Below are positions 9,711 to 19,145 of a DNA stretch of 64,000 nucleotides, piece by piece. The stretch comes from Humulus lupulus. Lineage: Eukaryota; Streptophyta; Magnoliopsida; Rosales; Cannabaceae. Both the position numbers and the translations under genes were made by a program. Where the stretch lies: the NCBI RefSeq assembly GCF_963169125.1, contig NC_084797.1:94955868-95019867 (forward strand), given 5' to 3'. The notes beneath the pieces are model-generated. The model did not search any database. It was not told where the DNA came from and was given only the letters and a program-made list of their open reading frames with translations. Each line of letters starts with the position of its first letter. The stretch's first letter is position 1.

Positions 9711-12325
9711 ATGGCACCGAAAAGGAACGCTCCCAAGAAGACCGTCAGCAGCTCGGCCTCACAGCAGGACAAAGGAAAGGCGGTGATGCCGGACTCCCCA
9801 ATCCCCAACTTTGGGCTGGCGGTGAAGAAGGAGGTTGAGGTCGCCCCCGATGCCTTCTTTGAGGCGGAGAGGATCGTCTCAAAGGTCACCGACCAGACGA
9901 AGATCAACAAAATCTTTCTCTCCCACAACATCGCTCTGGGGAGAGCATCCGTGGTGGCCCGGCCTCCCGCGGAAGGCGAGCGGAGCTACGCACCGCTCGA
10001 CGAGGTATTCGCGGCCTGGAGTGGCGAGCATTTCAAGGCGGGGGCATTCCTCCCGCTGGACCAGTATTTCGTGGACTTCCTCAATTATGTGAGGTTGGCA
10101 CCATTTCAGCTCCCCCCCAACTCTTATCGGTTGTTGGCGGGGTTGAGATATTTATTTTTGAAGCATGAGTGGGAGGTCCCCACTCCAGCGGACATTTTAT
10201 ACTTTTTCTGCCTCAAGGCTAGCCCGGATCAACGGGGGCGAGGCGACGGGTTTTACTACTTAACCCGATTCCCCAATACGGCTGCGGTGATCGAGCTGCC
10301 CAGCCACCCCAACGACTTCAAGGATCAATTCTTCATGTCGACGGGGTTCAGGAATTGCGAGCTCCACTACTTCAATCGTCCTCGTAAGTGTTTTTCATCT
10401 TTAGCTCGGAAGTTAAGTGTCGTTTTAGCTCCTCCCGTACCCCTTTCTGTCTTAGACTAATTCTGCAGCCATCTTCGCGAGGACAGAGAAATCTGTGACC
10501 CTCGGGGCCCAATACGAGACGCTGGCGGGCTTGCCCCCCAGCGAGAAAGATTACTGCGCGCTCGTAACAGACGAGACGATGATAGCCTGCAAGCTGATTT
10601 TCCCAAATCAGACTTTAAACCTCAGGAGGCCCTGGGGGCTTCCCCAAGCTCGCGACACCAAACCCATCATCGTGGAGGAGGTCATGGGAGACGAAGATGA
10701 GGAGGACGAGGGCGACGAAGTTCCCCTCGTGAGGAATAGGAAGCGGGCCTTGGAGATCGCCCAGAGGACGAGCGAGGAGAGGATCCAATCCGGAGCAGCC
10801 GTGGGTCCTTCTGGCCAAGGTAACTCTTACATGTTTAGGAGTCTAGATAGGGCCACAGCAGACCCCCGGCTGGCTAGGTTCAATCCTAGGTAGCTCGTCC
10901 ATCGTCACCGAAATGATCCGGACCTGAATACCACCCTGCTCCATTGTGTTGACCGGCTTGTGCTGGACTACCAAGATAGCCGGCCTAGGGGTACCGTAGT
11001 AGTAGATAACACCCTAGCCTTTAGGTCAATCCTATTCGAAGAGTATGGGACCAACCTTCGTACATGGCCATCACTCCGGAGGGGTGTCGTAGCTCTGGGG
11101 CTTAGGCAATACGTAGAGGAATCTAGCCCTGAGTCAGACTCGGGCCCAGAACTTGCGCCAGCTCGGGAAGTAATCGACCTAGATTCTTCTTCTAGCTCGG
11201 GGGGTAGGATTCTATTAGTATTCATATACTTTTTATCTTTACCCCTTTGTTTTTGTATCTGTATGGTTTCTAACTCGTACTAACCATGTTTTTGTTTTGA
11301 CAGAAGAGATGTCTCAGCCCGAGGAGAGCCTGCGAGGTGCGGTCTTCGGGGGGAACCCCTCATCTGGGCCAAAAATGAAAAGGCTCTGGACATGCAAGAA
11401 CGCAGCTGGGGTCCCCACCAAGTCTCCAGCAAAGGAGAAGGAGCAAACCCCGGCTGCCCAGGTCGCGAGAGTGATTCTTCCTGCTGCAGGGGGAAGCAAC
11501 ATGCCTCCACCCCCTTCGCGAGCTCCAGCCGCCGCCCGGGAATCAAGAACGGAGCCCGGGACTTCGGTGGTTGTACCCTCCGATTTACACATCCCAGTCA
11601 ATCCCCAGGACCTGGAGAAGATCCCCGAGGCCTTCCGGGGAACGGTGTATGAGTCGGCGTACTACGCCGTCAGCCACATATACAGGTTCACCGAGAAGGA
11701 GCTCCGGGCCATCGAGACACTAAGCCCGGTGGGCGTGCTGGAGTCTTCATTGGACGTGGCCATGATGGTAAGCTAATTTACTTTTTTGTGGTTTTTATCA
11801 TTACACTTTGCTCTGCTTTTCCTTCCCCTTTTTTTTTCTGAGGCAATTGTCTTTTCAACTTCGCAGAGCGCCGTTGCCCTTCATCGGAGCATCGTCAGGA
11901 CCAAAACTCAGCTCGAGGACATGAGGAGCGAGCACCAGACTACCCTGCAGGCGGCTAAGGATGACTTGGCGGCCTCGCAGGTCGAGTTGGAAAAAACCCG
12001 CTCGAAGGTCCAAGAGCTCGAGACCTCTCTCGCCACCTCGCGGACAGACCTAGATGCTGCGAAGACTGAGGTCCAGGTCGCCCAGGCTGCCCTAGAGGCC
12101 GAGCGGACAACTTCGGAAATGTCCATGGAAGATCTGTTCTACCATTGCTGGGTCTACAATCCAGATGCAGACTTCTCCTTCATGTCAGCGAGCCTCTGGG
12201 AGTGCTTGCTGGTGAAGTTCCAAGCTCTCCTTGATAAAGAGGCGCCCTCGGAGACCGGGGATGGTTTTGGCGCAGCTGAGCAAGGCGAGACGGCGACCTC
12301 CAAGGGGCCACCTGGCGGAGCTTAG
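9711..12325 (+). pseudogene. Tat-1 antisense spliced gene (776 codons, one nonsense)
   Basis: Four coding exons join in phase through GT-AG introns: 9711-10383, 10469-11203, 11304-11767 and 11867-12325. Exon 1 opens MAPKRNAPKK (basic) and holds a conserved domain with LPLDQYFVDFLNYVRLAPFQ and PNSYRLLAGL. This resembles the Pfam family called putative gypsy-type transposon (Transposase_28, PF04195); the match is from memory. Exon 2 has an acidic patch (GDEDEEDEGDE) followed by basic VRNRKR. Exon 4 is a long coiled coil ending DADFSFMSASLW. The only lesion in frame is TAG at 10891-10893, where Tat-4 has CAG. Function is unknown. It could act in regulation or packaging of the element, or silence gag-pol by antisense transcription. 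Confidence 0.75.
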
Positions 12326-12482
12326 GGCGTTTCTTTTCTTGTGCCCTTCAATATTTTTAAATACTTTTTATGTAACCTTTGCATGAGGTGCTTTCACCTC
12401 GAGACAATTTGATTTAATGCTTTCAATTGATCGTCTTTTTTTTTCTTTACGCGCTTTGGTTACAATTTCTTGAAAAACTTAG

Positions 12483-13063
12483 TTCGTGCTAACTTTTAGC
12501 CATATCTCGAGCTCTTTAGGAAGAACAACGATCGATAGATTTAAATCAACTTCTAAGTTTTATGACCCGGTTAGGACCAGGAACTTAATTTGAAAACTTA
12601 GTTCGTGTTAACTTTTATCCATATCTCGAGCTCTTTAAGAAGAACAACGATCAATAGATTTAAATCAACTTCTAAGTTTTATGACCTGGTTAGGACCAGG
12701 AACTTAATTTGAAAACTTAGTTCGTGTTAACTTTTATCCATATCTCGAGCTCTTTAAGAAGAACAACGATCAATAGATTTAAATCAACTTCTAAGTTTTA
12801 TGACCTGGTTAGGACCAGGAACTTAATTTGAAAACTTAGTTCATGTTAACTTTTATCCATATCTCGTGCTCTTTAAGAAGAACAACGATCAATAGATTTA
12901 AATCAACTTCTAAGTTTTATGACCTGGTTAGGACCAGGAACTTAATTTGAAAACTTAGTTCGTGTTAACTTTTATCCATATCTCGAGCTCTTTAAGAAGA
13001 ACAATGATCAATAGATTTAAATCAACTTCTAAGTTTTATGACCTGGTTAGGACCAGGATAGGA
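12483..13063. repeat. 119-bp tandem repeat array of Tat-1
   Basis: The motif TTCGTGTTAA and its variants start at 12483, 12602, 12721, 12840 and 12959, giving a constant 119-bp period over about five copies plus a degenerate sixth. Each unit contains TATCTCGAGCTC and a small inverted repeat (CCTGGTTAGGACCAGG). It lies between integrase and the antisense gene. Tat-4 has the homologous array at the same place. Such hypervariable 3' arrays are a known feature of Tat/Ogre elements and can seed satellites. Confidence 0.9.
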
Positions 13064-13176
13064 CTTAGTTAGCGTTTAATCCTTATCAATATCTCGCATT
13101 TTTTAAGAAAAACAACGGTCAATCGATATGAATCAACTTCTAAGTCATTAAGGAGACCTGGTTATATCCAGGCACC

Positions 13177-13191
13177 ATATGCCCCCCAAGT
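13177..13191 (-). promoter_or_regulatory. Internal polypurine-like tract of Tat-1
   Basis: On the minus strand it reads ACTTGGGGGGCATAT and sits just downstream of the pol stop codon. The identical 15-mer occurs at the same place in Tat-4 and Tat-2. It resembles the 3' tract (CTTGGGGGGCAGA) but no LTR follows it. A role as a second plus-strand primer is inference. Confidence 0.55.
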
Positions 13192-13300
13192 AACTAGGAA
13201 AGGGTCTTTCGTGGTTACTTTAGATTACACTTGCAAACATGTACAAAAAGCTGATTCTCATTCATACATAAAAAGTGGCCTTCCAAGCCTTACAAGTGAA

Positions 13301-15088
13301 TCATTGATAATATTTCTTTAAGTGGATGGCGTTCCAAGTCTGCAGGACCGCCCCTCCATCAAGTCGAGCTAACTTATAAGTTCCCTCCTTAATGATTTCG
13401 ATGACCTGGTATGGTCCTTCCCAGTTTGGTCCCAAAACTCCATCTTTGGGATCTTTCCCTGCCATAAAAACTCTCCTTAGGACCAAGTCGCCAACGCTAA
13501 AGGCGCGTTTTTTGACTTTGGTGTTGAAGTAGCGAGTGATTATCTGCTGATAATGGGCGAGCTGGAGTTGCGAATCCTCTCGCCTTTCATCAACTAGATC
13601 GAGGGAATTGCACAGGTGCTCGTGGTTTCGATCTTGGTCATAAGACTGGACTCTATGCGAAAGCACCTTAATCTCCACGAGGAGGACTGCCTCACTCCCA
13701 AAGGTTAGGGAAAAGGGAGTATGACCCGGAGGAGTCCGATGCGAGGTCCGGTATGCCCATAGGACCATGGGGAGCTGTTCTGGCCAGACCCCCTTTGCTT
13801 CGTCTAATCTCTTCTTGAGGCTCGCCTTTAGGGTCTTGTTGACAGCTTCGACCTGGCTATTCGCCTAAGGATAGGCCACGGAGGAGAAACTTTTCACAAT
13901 TCCGTGCCTTTCGCAAAACTCGGTGAACAGGTCGCTGTCGAACTGAGTGCCGTTATCTGAAACGATCTTGTTGGGCAGGCTGAATCGACAGATAATGCTT
14001 TTAAACACGAAGTCAAGCACTTTCTTGGAAGTTATCGTCGCCAAGGGTTCTGCCTCAGTCCACTTTGTAAAGTAGTCGATGGCTACCACGGCGTAACGGA
14101 CCCCGCCTTTTCCAGTGGGGAGGGCGCCAACCAAGTCTATTCCCCAAACAGCAAATGGCCATGGGGACGAGATCATCTTCAGCTCGACTAGAGGAGCTCG
14201 GGCAACTGTGGCGAATCGCTGGCACTTGTCGCACTTCCTCACGTATGAGATCGAGTCTTTGGACAGAGTTGGCCAGTAATATCCTTGCCTTAGGACTTTT
14301 AAGGCCAAGCTTTGCCCCCCAGCGTTGTCTCCGCAAAGTCCTTCATGCACTTCCTGCAGGATGGCCTTCGCTTCGCCTGGAAGAACACACCGGAAGAGAG
14401 GTAGGGAGTGCCCACGTCGGTACAACACCCCATCGACTATCGTATACCTAGGAGCTTGGTACAGGACTCGCTGTGCATCGTTCCGTCCTTCAGGTAGCTT
14501 GCCCTCGACGAGATATTCAAGGATGGGGGTCATCCAGGTCGACCTGGCATCGATCATCTCGACCTCCGTCCTGACATCTTCTACGCTTGGTTTCTCCAAG
14601 AATTCGACTGGTACTAGCCCCAAGGTCTCCGTTTCCCCAGAGGTGGCGAGATTGGCAACAGCGTCTGCGTTAGCGTTCTGCTCCTGAGGTATCTGTTCGA
14701 TCAAGCCCCGCTCAAACGCGGACAGCTCAACTTTTACCTTCGCCAGATAGGCGGCCATCTTGGGTCCCCGTGCTTGATATTCGCCCAGGACCTGGTTTAC
14801 CACGAGCTGGGAGTCACTGAAGCACTGGACAGAGCTCGCCTTCAACTCCTGGGCTATCCTCAGTCCCGCCAGCAAAGCTTTGTATTCAGCCTCATTATTG
14901 GAGGCTTTGAATCCGAATCTCAGTGCTGAGTGGAATCTATGTCCCTCGGGGGATATCAAAATGATTCTAGCTCCGGAGCCGTTCTCGTTGGATGAACCAT
15001 CTACAAAGACTTTCCACGAAGCCCGGGGCGAAGTGACCTGGGGTGAGTCTTCTGCGGGATCCTCCTGGAATCCCGTGCATTCCGCCAT
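13301..15088 (-). pseudogene. Tat-1 second RNase H and integrase
   Basis: The upstream part (15088-13865) reads clean for 407 codons. It holds the archaeal-type RNase H (VFVDGSSNENGSGA, NNEAEYKALLAGL, SDSQLVVNQV), the integrase zinc finger (HEGLCGDNAGG then KCDKCQ) and the first two catalytic aspartates (GIDLVG and SDNGTQF). A TAG near 13865 replaces CAG of the sister Tat-4. The frame resumes with QVEAVNK (the catalytic Glu) and runs to the C-terminal LKKYYQ and stop at 13301. The enzyme would insert the element DNA into the genome. Confidence 0.9.
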
Positions 15089-15247
15089 GAAATCGGCCAG
15101 GGCCTGACTTTTTTTAGCAGTTCACGGAGTGTACAGAATCTCAAACTGACTGAGTTCGATGGTCCACTTTAACAAATGTCCCGATGCTTCAGGTTTTTGC
15201 AAAACCTGCCTTAAAGGTTGATCGGTCATGACGTGAATCGAGTGGGA

Positions 15248-16789
15248 CTAGAAGCACGGCCTGAGCTTTCGCGAAGCCGTGATAAGGCAGAATGCCAATT
15301 TCTCCATCAGTGGGTATCGGGATTCAGCCCCGAGATGTCTCTTGCTGATGTAATAGACTGGCTTCTGAACTTGGTCCTCTTCTCTGACCAGTACGGCACT
15401 AGCTGTGTCCTCAGTGACAGCCAGGTAGAGGAAAAGAGGCTCTCCTGCCTTGGGTTTGGATAGCACGGGCGGCTCAGCCAGATGTGCCTTCAGGTCGAGG
15501 AATGCGCTTTCGCACTCTACTGACCATTCAAAATTCTTGTTTCCTCGGAGCAGGTTGTAGAAGGGCAAACACTTATCGGTGGACTTGGAAATAAACCGGT
15601 TGAGGGCTGCCACTCTTCCTGTCAGGCCTTGGACATCTTTTCGCGACCTGGGCGAGGGAAGCTCGAGGAGCGCTCTGATCTTGTCAGGGTTTGCCTCGAT
15701 TCCTCGGGTATTGACTATGAACCCTAGGAATTTCCCTGACGCAACTCCAAAAGTACATTTCTGTGGATTGAGCCTCATGCCATATTCTCGTAGTATCTTA
15801 AAACATTCTTCCAGGTCAGAAACATGGTTATCGGCAATCTTTGACTTGACTAGCATGTCATCAACGTACACTTCCATGTTTTTTCCGATTTGGTCAGCGA
15901 ACATTCTATTTACTAACCTTTGGTAGGTAGCTCCGGCGTTCTTCAGCCCGAACGGCATGACCTTGTAACAATAAACGTTAGTCGGGGTCATGAAGCTGGT
16001 GTGTTCCTGGTCCGCCGGATTCATGGCGATCTGATTGTAGCCTGAGTACGAGTCCATAAAGGACATGAGCTCGTGCCCCGCCGTGGCATCTACCAACTGG
16101 TCAATCCTGGGCAATGGAAAGCAATCCTTGGGGCAGGCTTTATTCAGGTCGGAGAAGTCGATGCAGGTCTGCCATTTCCCGTTAGGCTTTGGGACAAGCA
16201 CGGGGTTGGCAACCCATATTTGAAACTTGGCTTCACGGATAAAGCCACATTTTTTGAGCCAGGCTACTTCTTCTTCTAGGGCATCAGCCCGGGTTGTTCC
16301 CAAACGTCTTTGCTTCTGAGACTTGGCAGGAACGTTTTTATCCAGATGAAGAAAATGCATGATGACACTCGGGCTGATCCCCACCATGTCCTCGTGGGAA
16401 CAGGCAAACACGTCCAGGTTATCCCGCAGAAACTTAGTCAGCTCCGCCTTCCTCTTGATACAGAGGTTTTTCCTGAGCCTGACCATCCGTGATGGATTCT
16501 GCGGATCAATGTTCACTTCCTCAAGTTCCTCAATCGCCTGGAGTTCGGATCTGTCCTCGCCTATTTGGGGGTCAATATCCTCACTTAAGACGACATTTTC
16601 CCCCTCGGCGCTTTGAGGTTTTTCAATCTCAGGATCTGCTAAGGGTTCCTGAGATTCCTCTTCACCTTGAATGGCCATTGCCAGCTGCCCGGGTTTAGAT
16701 TTTCCCTTCATGGAAATGTTGTAGCATTCCCTGGCAGCTAGTTGATCGCCATGGATAGTGCAAATTCTCGTCGAAGTAGGGAATTTCAT
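15248..16789 (-). CDS. Tat-1 reverse transcriptase with RNase H start
   Basis: An open frame of 513 codons. RT motifs in order are KPNGKWQTCIDFSDLNKACP, LPRIDQLVDATAGHELMSFM, MPFGLKNAGATYQRLVN and the catalytic YVDD in MEVYVDDMLVKS (15857-15868). The connection and RNase H part (KPVYYISKRHLGAESRYPLMEK) follows until a stop at 15248. The key residues look intact, making this the best-preserved RT in the window. The first Met is only a convenient bound, because the protein would be part of a longer polyprotein. The segment 15089-15247 that links it to the second RNase H has stops. Confidence 0.88.
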   Translation of the reverse strand: MKFPTSTRICTIHGDQLAARECYNISMKGKSKPGQLAMAIQGEEESQEPLADPEIEKPQSAEGENVVLSEDIDPQIGEDRSELQAIEELEEVNIDPQNPSRMVRLRKNLCIKRKAELTKFLRDNLDVFACSHEDMVGISPSVIMHFLHLDKNVPAKSQKQRRLGTTRADALEEEVAWLKKCGFIREAKFQIWVANPVLVPKPNGKWQTCIDFSDLNKACPKDCFPLPRIDQLVDATAGHELMSFMDSYSGYNQIAMNPADQEHTSFMTPTNVYCYKVMPFGLKNAGATYQRLVNRMFADQIGKNMEVYVDDMLVKSKIADNHVSDLEECFKILREYGMRLNPQKCTFGVASGKFLGFIVNTRGIEANPDKIRALLELPSPRSRKDVQGLTGRVAALNRFISKSTDKCLPFYNLLRGNKNFEWSVECESAFLDLKAHLAEPPVLSKPKAGEPLFLYLAVTEDTASAVLVREEDQVQKPVYYISKRHLGAESRYPLMEKLAFCLITASRKLRPCF

Positions 16790-16837
16790 CGCGAGGTGGC
16801 GAATGGACGTGATGGCCTCGAAAGCTATGAGCGTAGG

Positions 16838-17845
16838 TCATCCCAAAATGGCGTTGTAGGCAGCAGAGCAGTCAATGACCATGAACTCGAGGAGTTTGGA
16901 GACTGTCCGAGATCCTTCACCTAGGGTGATCACCAGCTCGATCGTCCCTATCGCTGCTGATCCTTCTCCCGAAAAACCATACAACATCATGGAGATTTCC
17001 TTCAGCTCGGCGACAGTCAAACCCATCTTCTCTAAGGTGGATCGAAATAGGAGGTTCACCGAACTCCCGTTGTCTATCAGTACCCTTCTCACTCTCCGGT
17101 TGGCGAGCTGGACTGCTACGACCAGAGGATCATTGTGAGGGAACTGGACATGGCCCACATCTTCCTCCGTAAAAACGATCGGTTGCCTCTCCAATCGCTG
17201 CTGCTTTGATTGACGCTGCTCCGGAATGAACTCCACTCCGTTATGAGCCTTTAGTTCGTTCACATATCTCTTCTGGGCGCCTCTGCTCGTGCCGGCCATG
17301 TGCGGACCTCCAGAGATGGTTGATATCTCTCCTCCTACCATAGGTGGAGGAACATCCTGGTCTACCCGAGACCCGGGCTGACTGGCCGGGACTTCCGGAG
17401 TAGGTCAGTTTGCTGGGACCCTGTTCCGTGCGTATTGAGCCAAGGGGCCGACTCGAATGAGAGTCTCGATCTCATCCTTTGGATGTCTACAATCGTCAGT
17501 ATTGTGGCCAACATCGTTATGAAAACGACAAAACTTGGAAGTGTCTCTCTTCCCCTTGTGGTGCTTTAATGGCTCTGGCCTCTTCCAGGGGACTCGGGTA
17601 GAGTTGGCTAGGAAGATATTCTCCCTAGACTGGGTGAGCTCGGTATAAGTCGCGTAGACGGGCTTAAACTTGTCTATGGACTTATTCTTCTTTTGACCGT
17701 GTTGGCTGCCTTCACCATTCCCCTTTCTTTTGCCTCCTCCGAGATGGTTGTTCTATGTGATGTTCTGGGTTGCTTCCCCCGACCTCCGTCCCCACTCCAG
17801 CGTTCTGTTCGGGGGCTTGGCTGGTTCCCGCAGCTGATGCTTCAG
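16838..17845 (-). pseudogene. Tat-1 gag C-terminus and protease
   Basis: From 17845 down to about 17342 the frame shows the end of gag, with the Tat-type finger CRFHNDVGHNTDDC and DEIETLIR, and at least one stop. The protease part (17341-16838) is open for 167 codons and has the retropepsin active site in VLIDNGSSVNLLF and the flap-like YGFSGEGSAAIGTIEL. The N-terminal two-thirds of gag are absent because the element is cut at 17845. Confidence 0.82.
17841..17845. other. Microhomology junction Tat-1 / Tat-2
   Basis: The five bases TTCAG belong both to Tat-1 gag (Tat-4 has GCTTCAG there) and to the Tat-2 LTR (its 5' copy has GGTTCAGCCCC). To the left everything matches gag; to the right everything matches the LTR. 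This is a deletion or recombination joint, not an insertion with a TSD. Confidence 0.75.
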
Positions 17846-18330
17846 CCCCAAAAATGTGGTAACAACCTACGTCCAGTTAGTGTTATTATTGATGTTGAAT
17901 CCCAATACCGTGATCACAGAACTAGGGTTCTTGAGTTTCACAAGCCTTAGGAGAATTACAAAAAGATGATGGATAATCCCACTTACACTCTTGCTATGAG
18001 TATTCAGAGAAAAGGTTCCAAAGATCCCCTCCTTGAGCCCTCTCATGTATATTTATAGGCTCAAGGGGGGTTACATGGGCCAATGGCCTTAGTTATCCTT
18101 AATATCAGCGTATCAAGGCAATAAAGAGGAAACAATGAATGTAATTATTACAAGATTACATATATTTAAGGAAATAACTAAGAGCATACGACCAGACTGG
18201 TCGTATCTAATCACGAGATCTGATGGAGCAACCAAAAGCTGGTCGATAGGCGAACAACAACTCTTTACTTTGATGCTGCCACGTGTAATATGTTCTCGCC
18301 ATGATATCAGGAGCCTTTTTTGGGTAAACA
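17846..18330 (-). repeat. Truncated 3' LTR of Tat-2
   Basis: It matches the 5' LTR (33151-33764) from CAGCCCCA to GGGTAAACA. About 115 bp that should precede it, including TGTTGACCC, are lost at the junction with Tat-1. A perfect palindrome lies at 18186-18206: ATACGACCAG, one base, CTGGTCGTAT. The polypurine tract (minus GGCGGGAAAA) follows at 18331-18340. Confidence 0.88.
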
Positions 18331-19145
18331 TTTTCCCGCCAAGTTTATTTTACTACGACCAGCATAAAGCAAACTTAGGAAACTTACCCTTCGCGTACCC
18401 CACCAAATCTGTTAGAGTTGCCCATGCCTTCTCGAAAAAGGTAATCAATCATGTCCAATCAAGTCTTTTCGGTTTCCCAAAAATTTGTCTGACGGCCATT
18501 GCCTTTCCCAATGCTTTGAAAAAAGTAATTCTATGATTACCTCTTTTACAGTGCCACGATCAATATAAATAATCCCCCAAGATCATTTTTTACCTTTTAC
18601 TTTTTACATTCCCCTCAAGAACATTGAAGAACAGAGCCAAACAAACCCATAAACTTTTATCGCTGATCCAAGGAACTTCTGCTCAAATGTTCAAAACGCT
18701 CGAGTTCGTACTCTAATTTTAATTCAAGTAAGTTTTCCGAACCTTTCAGTGATTTGAGATGCCATGCAACACCTGTTCCATCTTCGTTTTGTATTCTGAG
18801 TTTTTGAGCACTTTCGACAGTTTTTGAAAAATTACTTCGGGGTAGACGATTACACTAATCTGTTTTTGATAGGGTAGTGAAATAATGATTTATAGGGGTT
18901 AGGAACCAGTTTTGTAGTTAGAAAATTTAACTTAGGGTGTGAAATCGAAGTAAAAATTAGATTTCTGAGCATGTAGAAAAAACTAGGATTTTCCCGCCCT
19001 TTCAGAGTTGAAAAGTTTTTCCTGAAAAACTTTTCACTTTTGCTTTTTAATCCATTTTCCAAACTGTTTGCTTGAAATATAGTGTTTTTTGTCAGAATGC
19101 TGCTGGTCATATAAAAGCTTAACTTTTATAAACGACCAGCGTTAT
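18331..19145 (+). promoter_or_regulatory. Promoter and leader of the Tat-2 antisense gene
   Basis: TATAAATA at 18564-18571 is followed by a leader and a splice donor CAA/GTAAGT at 18728, the same layout as in Tat-1. The homologous stretch next to the Tat-6 LTR (63518-64000) confirms it is part of the family. The rest is intron sequence, interrupted by Tek-2 at 19146. Confidence 0.6.

Larger units (their letters stand above)
5740..17845 (-). mobile_element. Tat-1: truncated Tat/Ogre-like Ty3 element, reverse
   Basis: Read on the minus strand this is partial gag, protease, RT, RNase H, archaeal-type RNase H, integrase, a tandem-repeat zone, an antisense gene, a polypurine tract and the 3' LTR. 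The second RNase H (NNEAEYKALLAGL) is diagnostic of the plant Tat lineage. The 5' LTR and most of gag are missing: the element stops at 17845, where it meets the Tat-2 LTR. The left flank (5735-5739, GTTTC) has no partner copy in the window. It is closely related to Tat-4 in both pol and the antisense module. Confidence 0.9.

Noticed and set aside
14055..14687. Overlapping frames of 93-120 codons on both strands
   Set aside because: They are shadows of the Tat-1 integrase frame on the minus strand, which has all the catalytic motifs.
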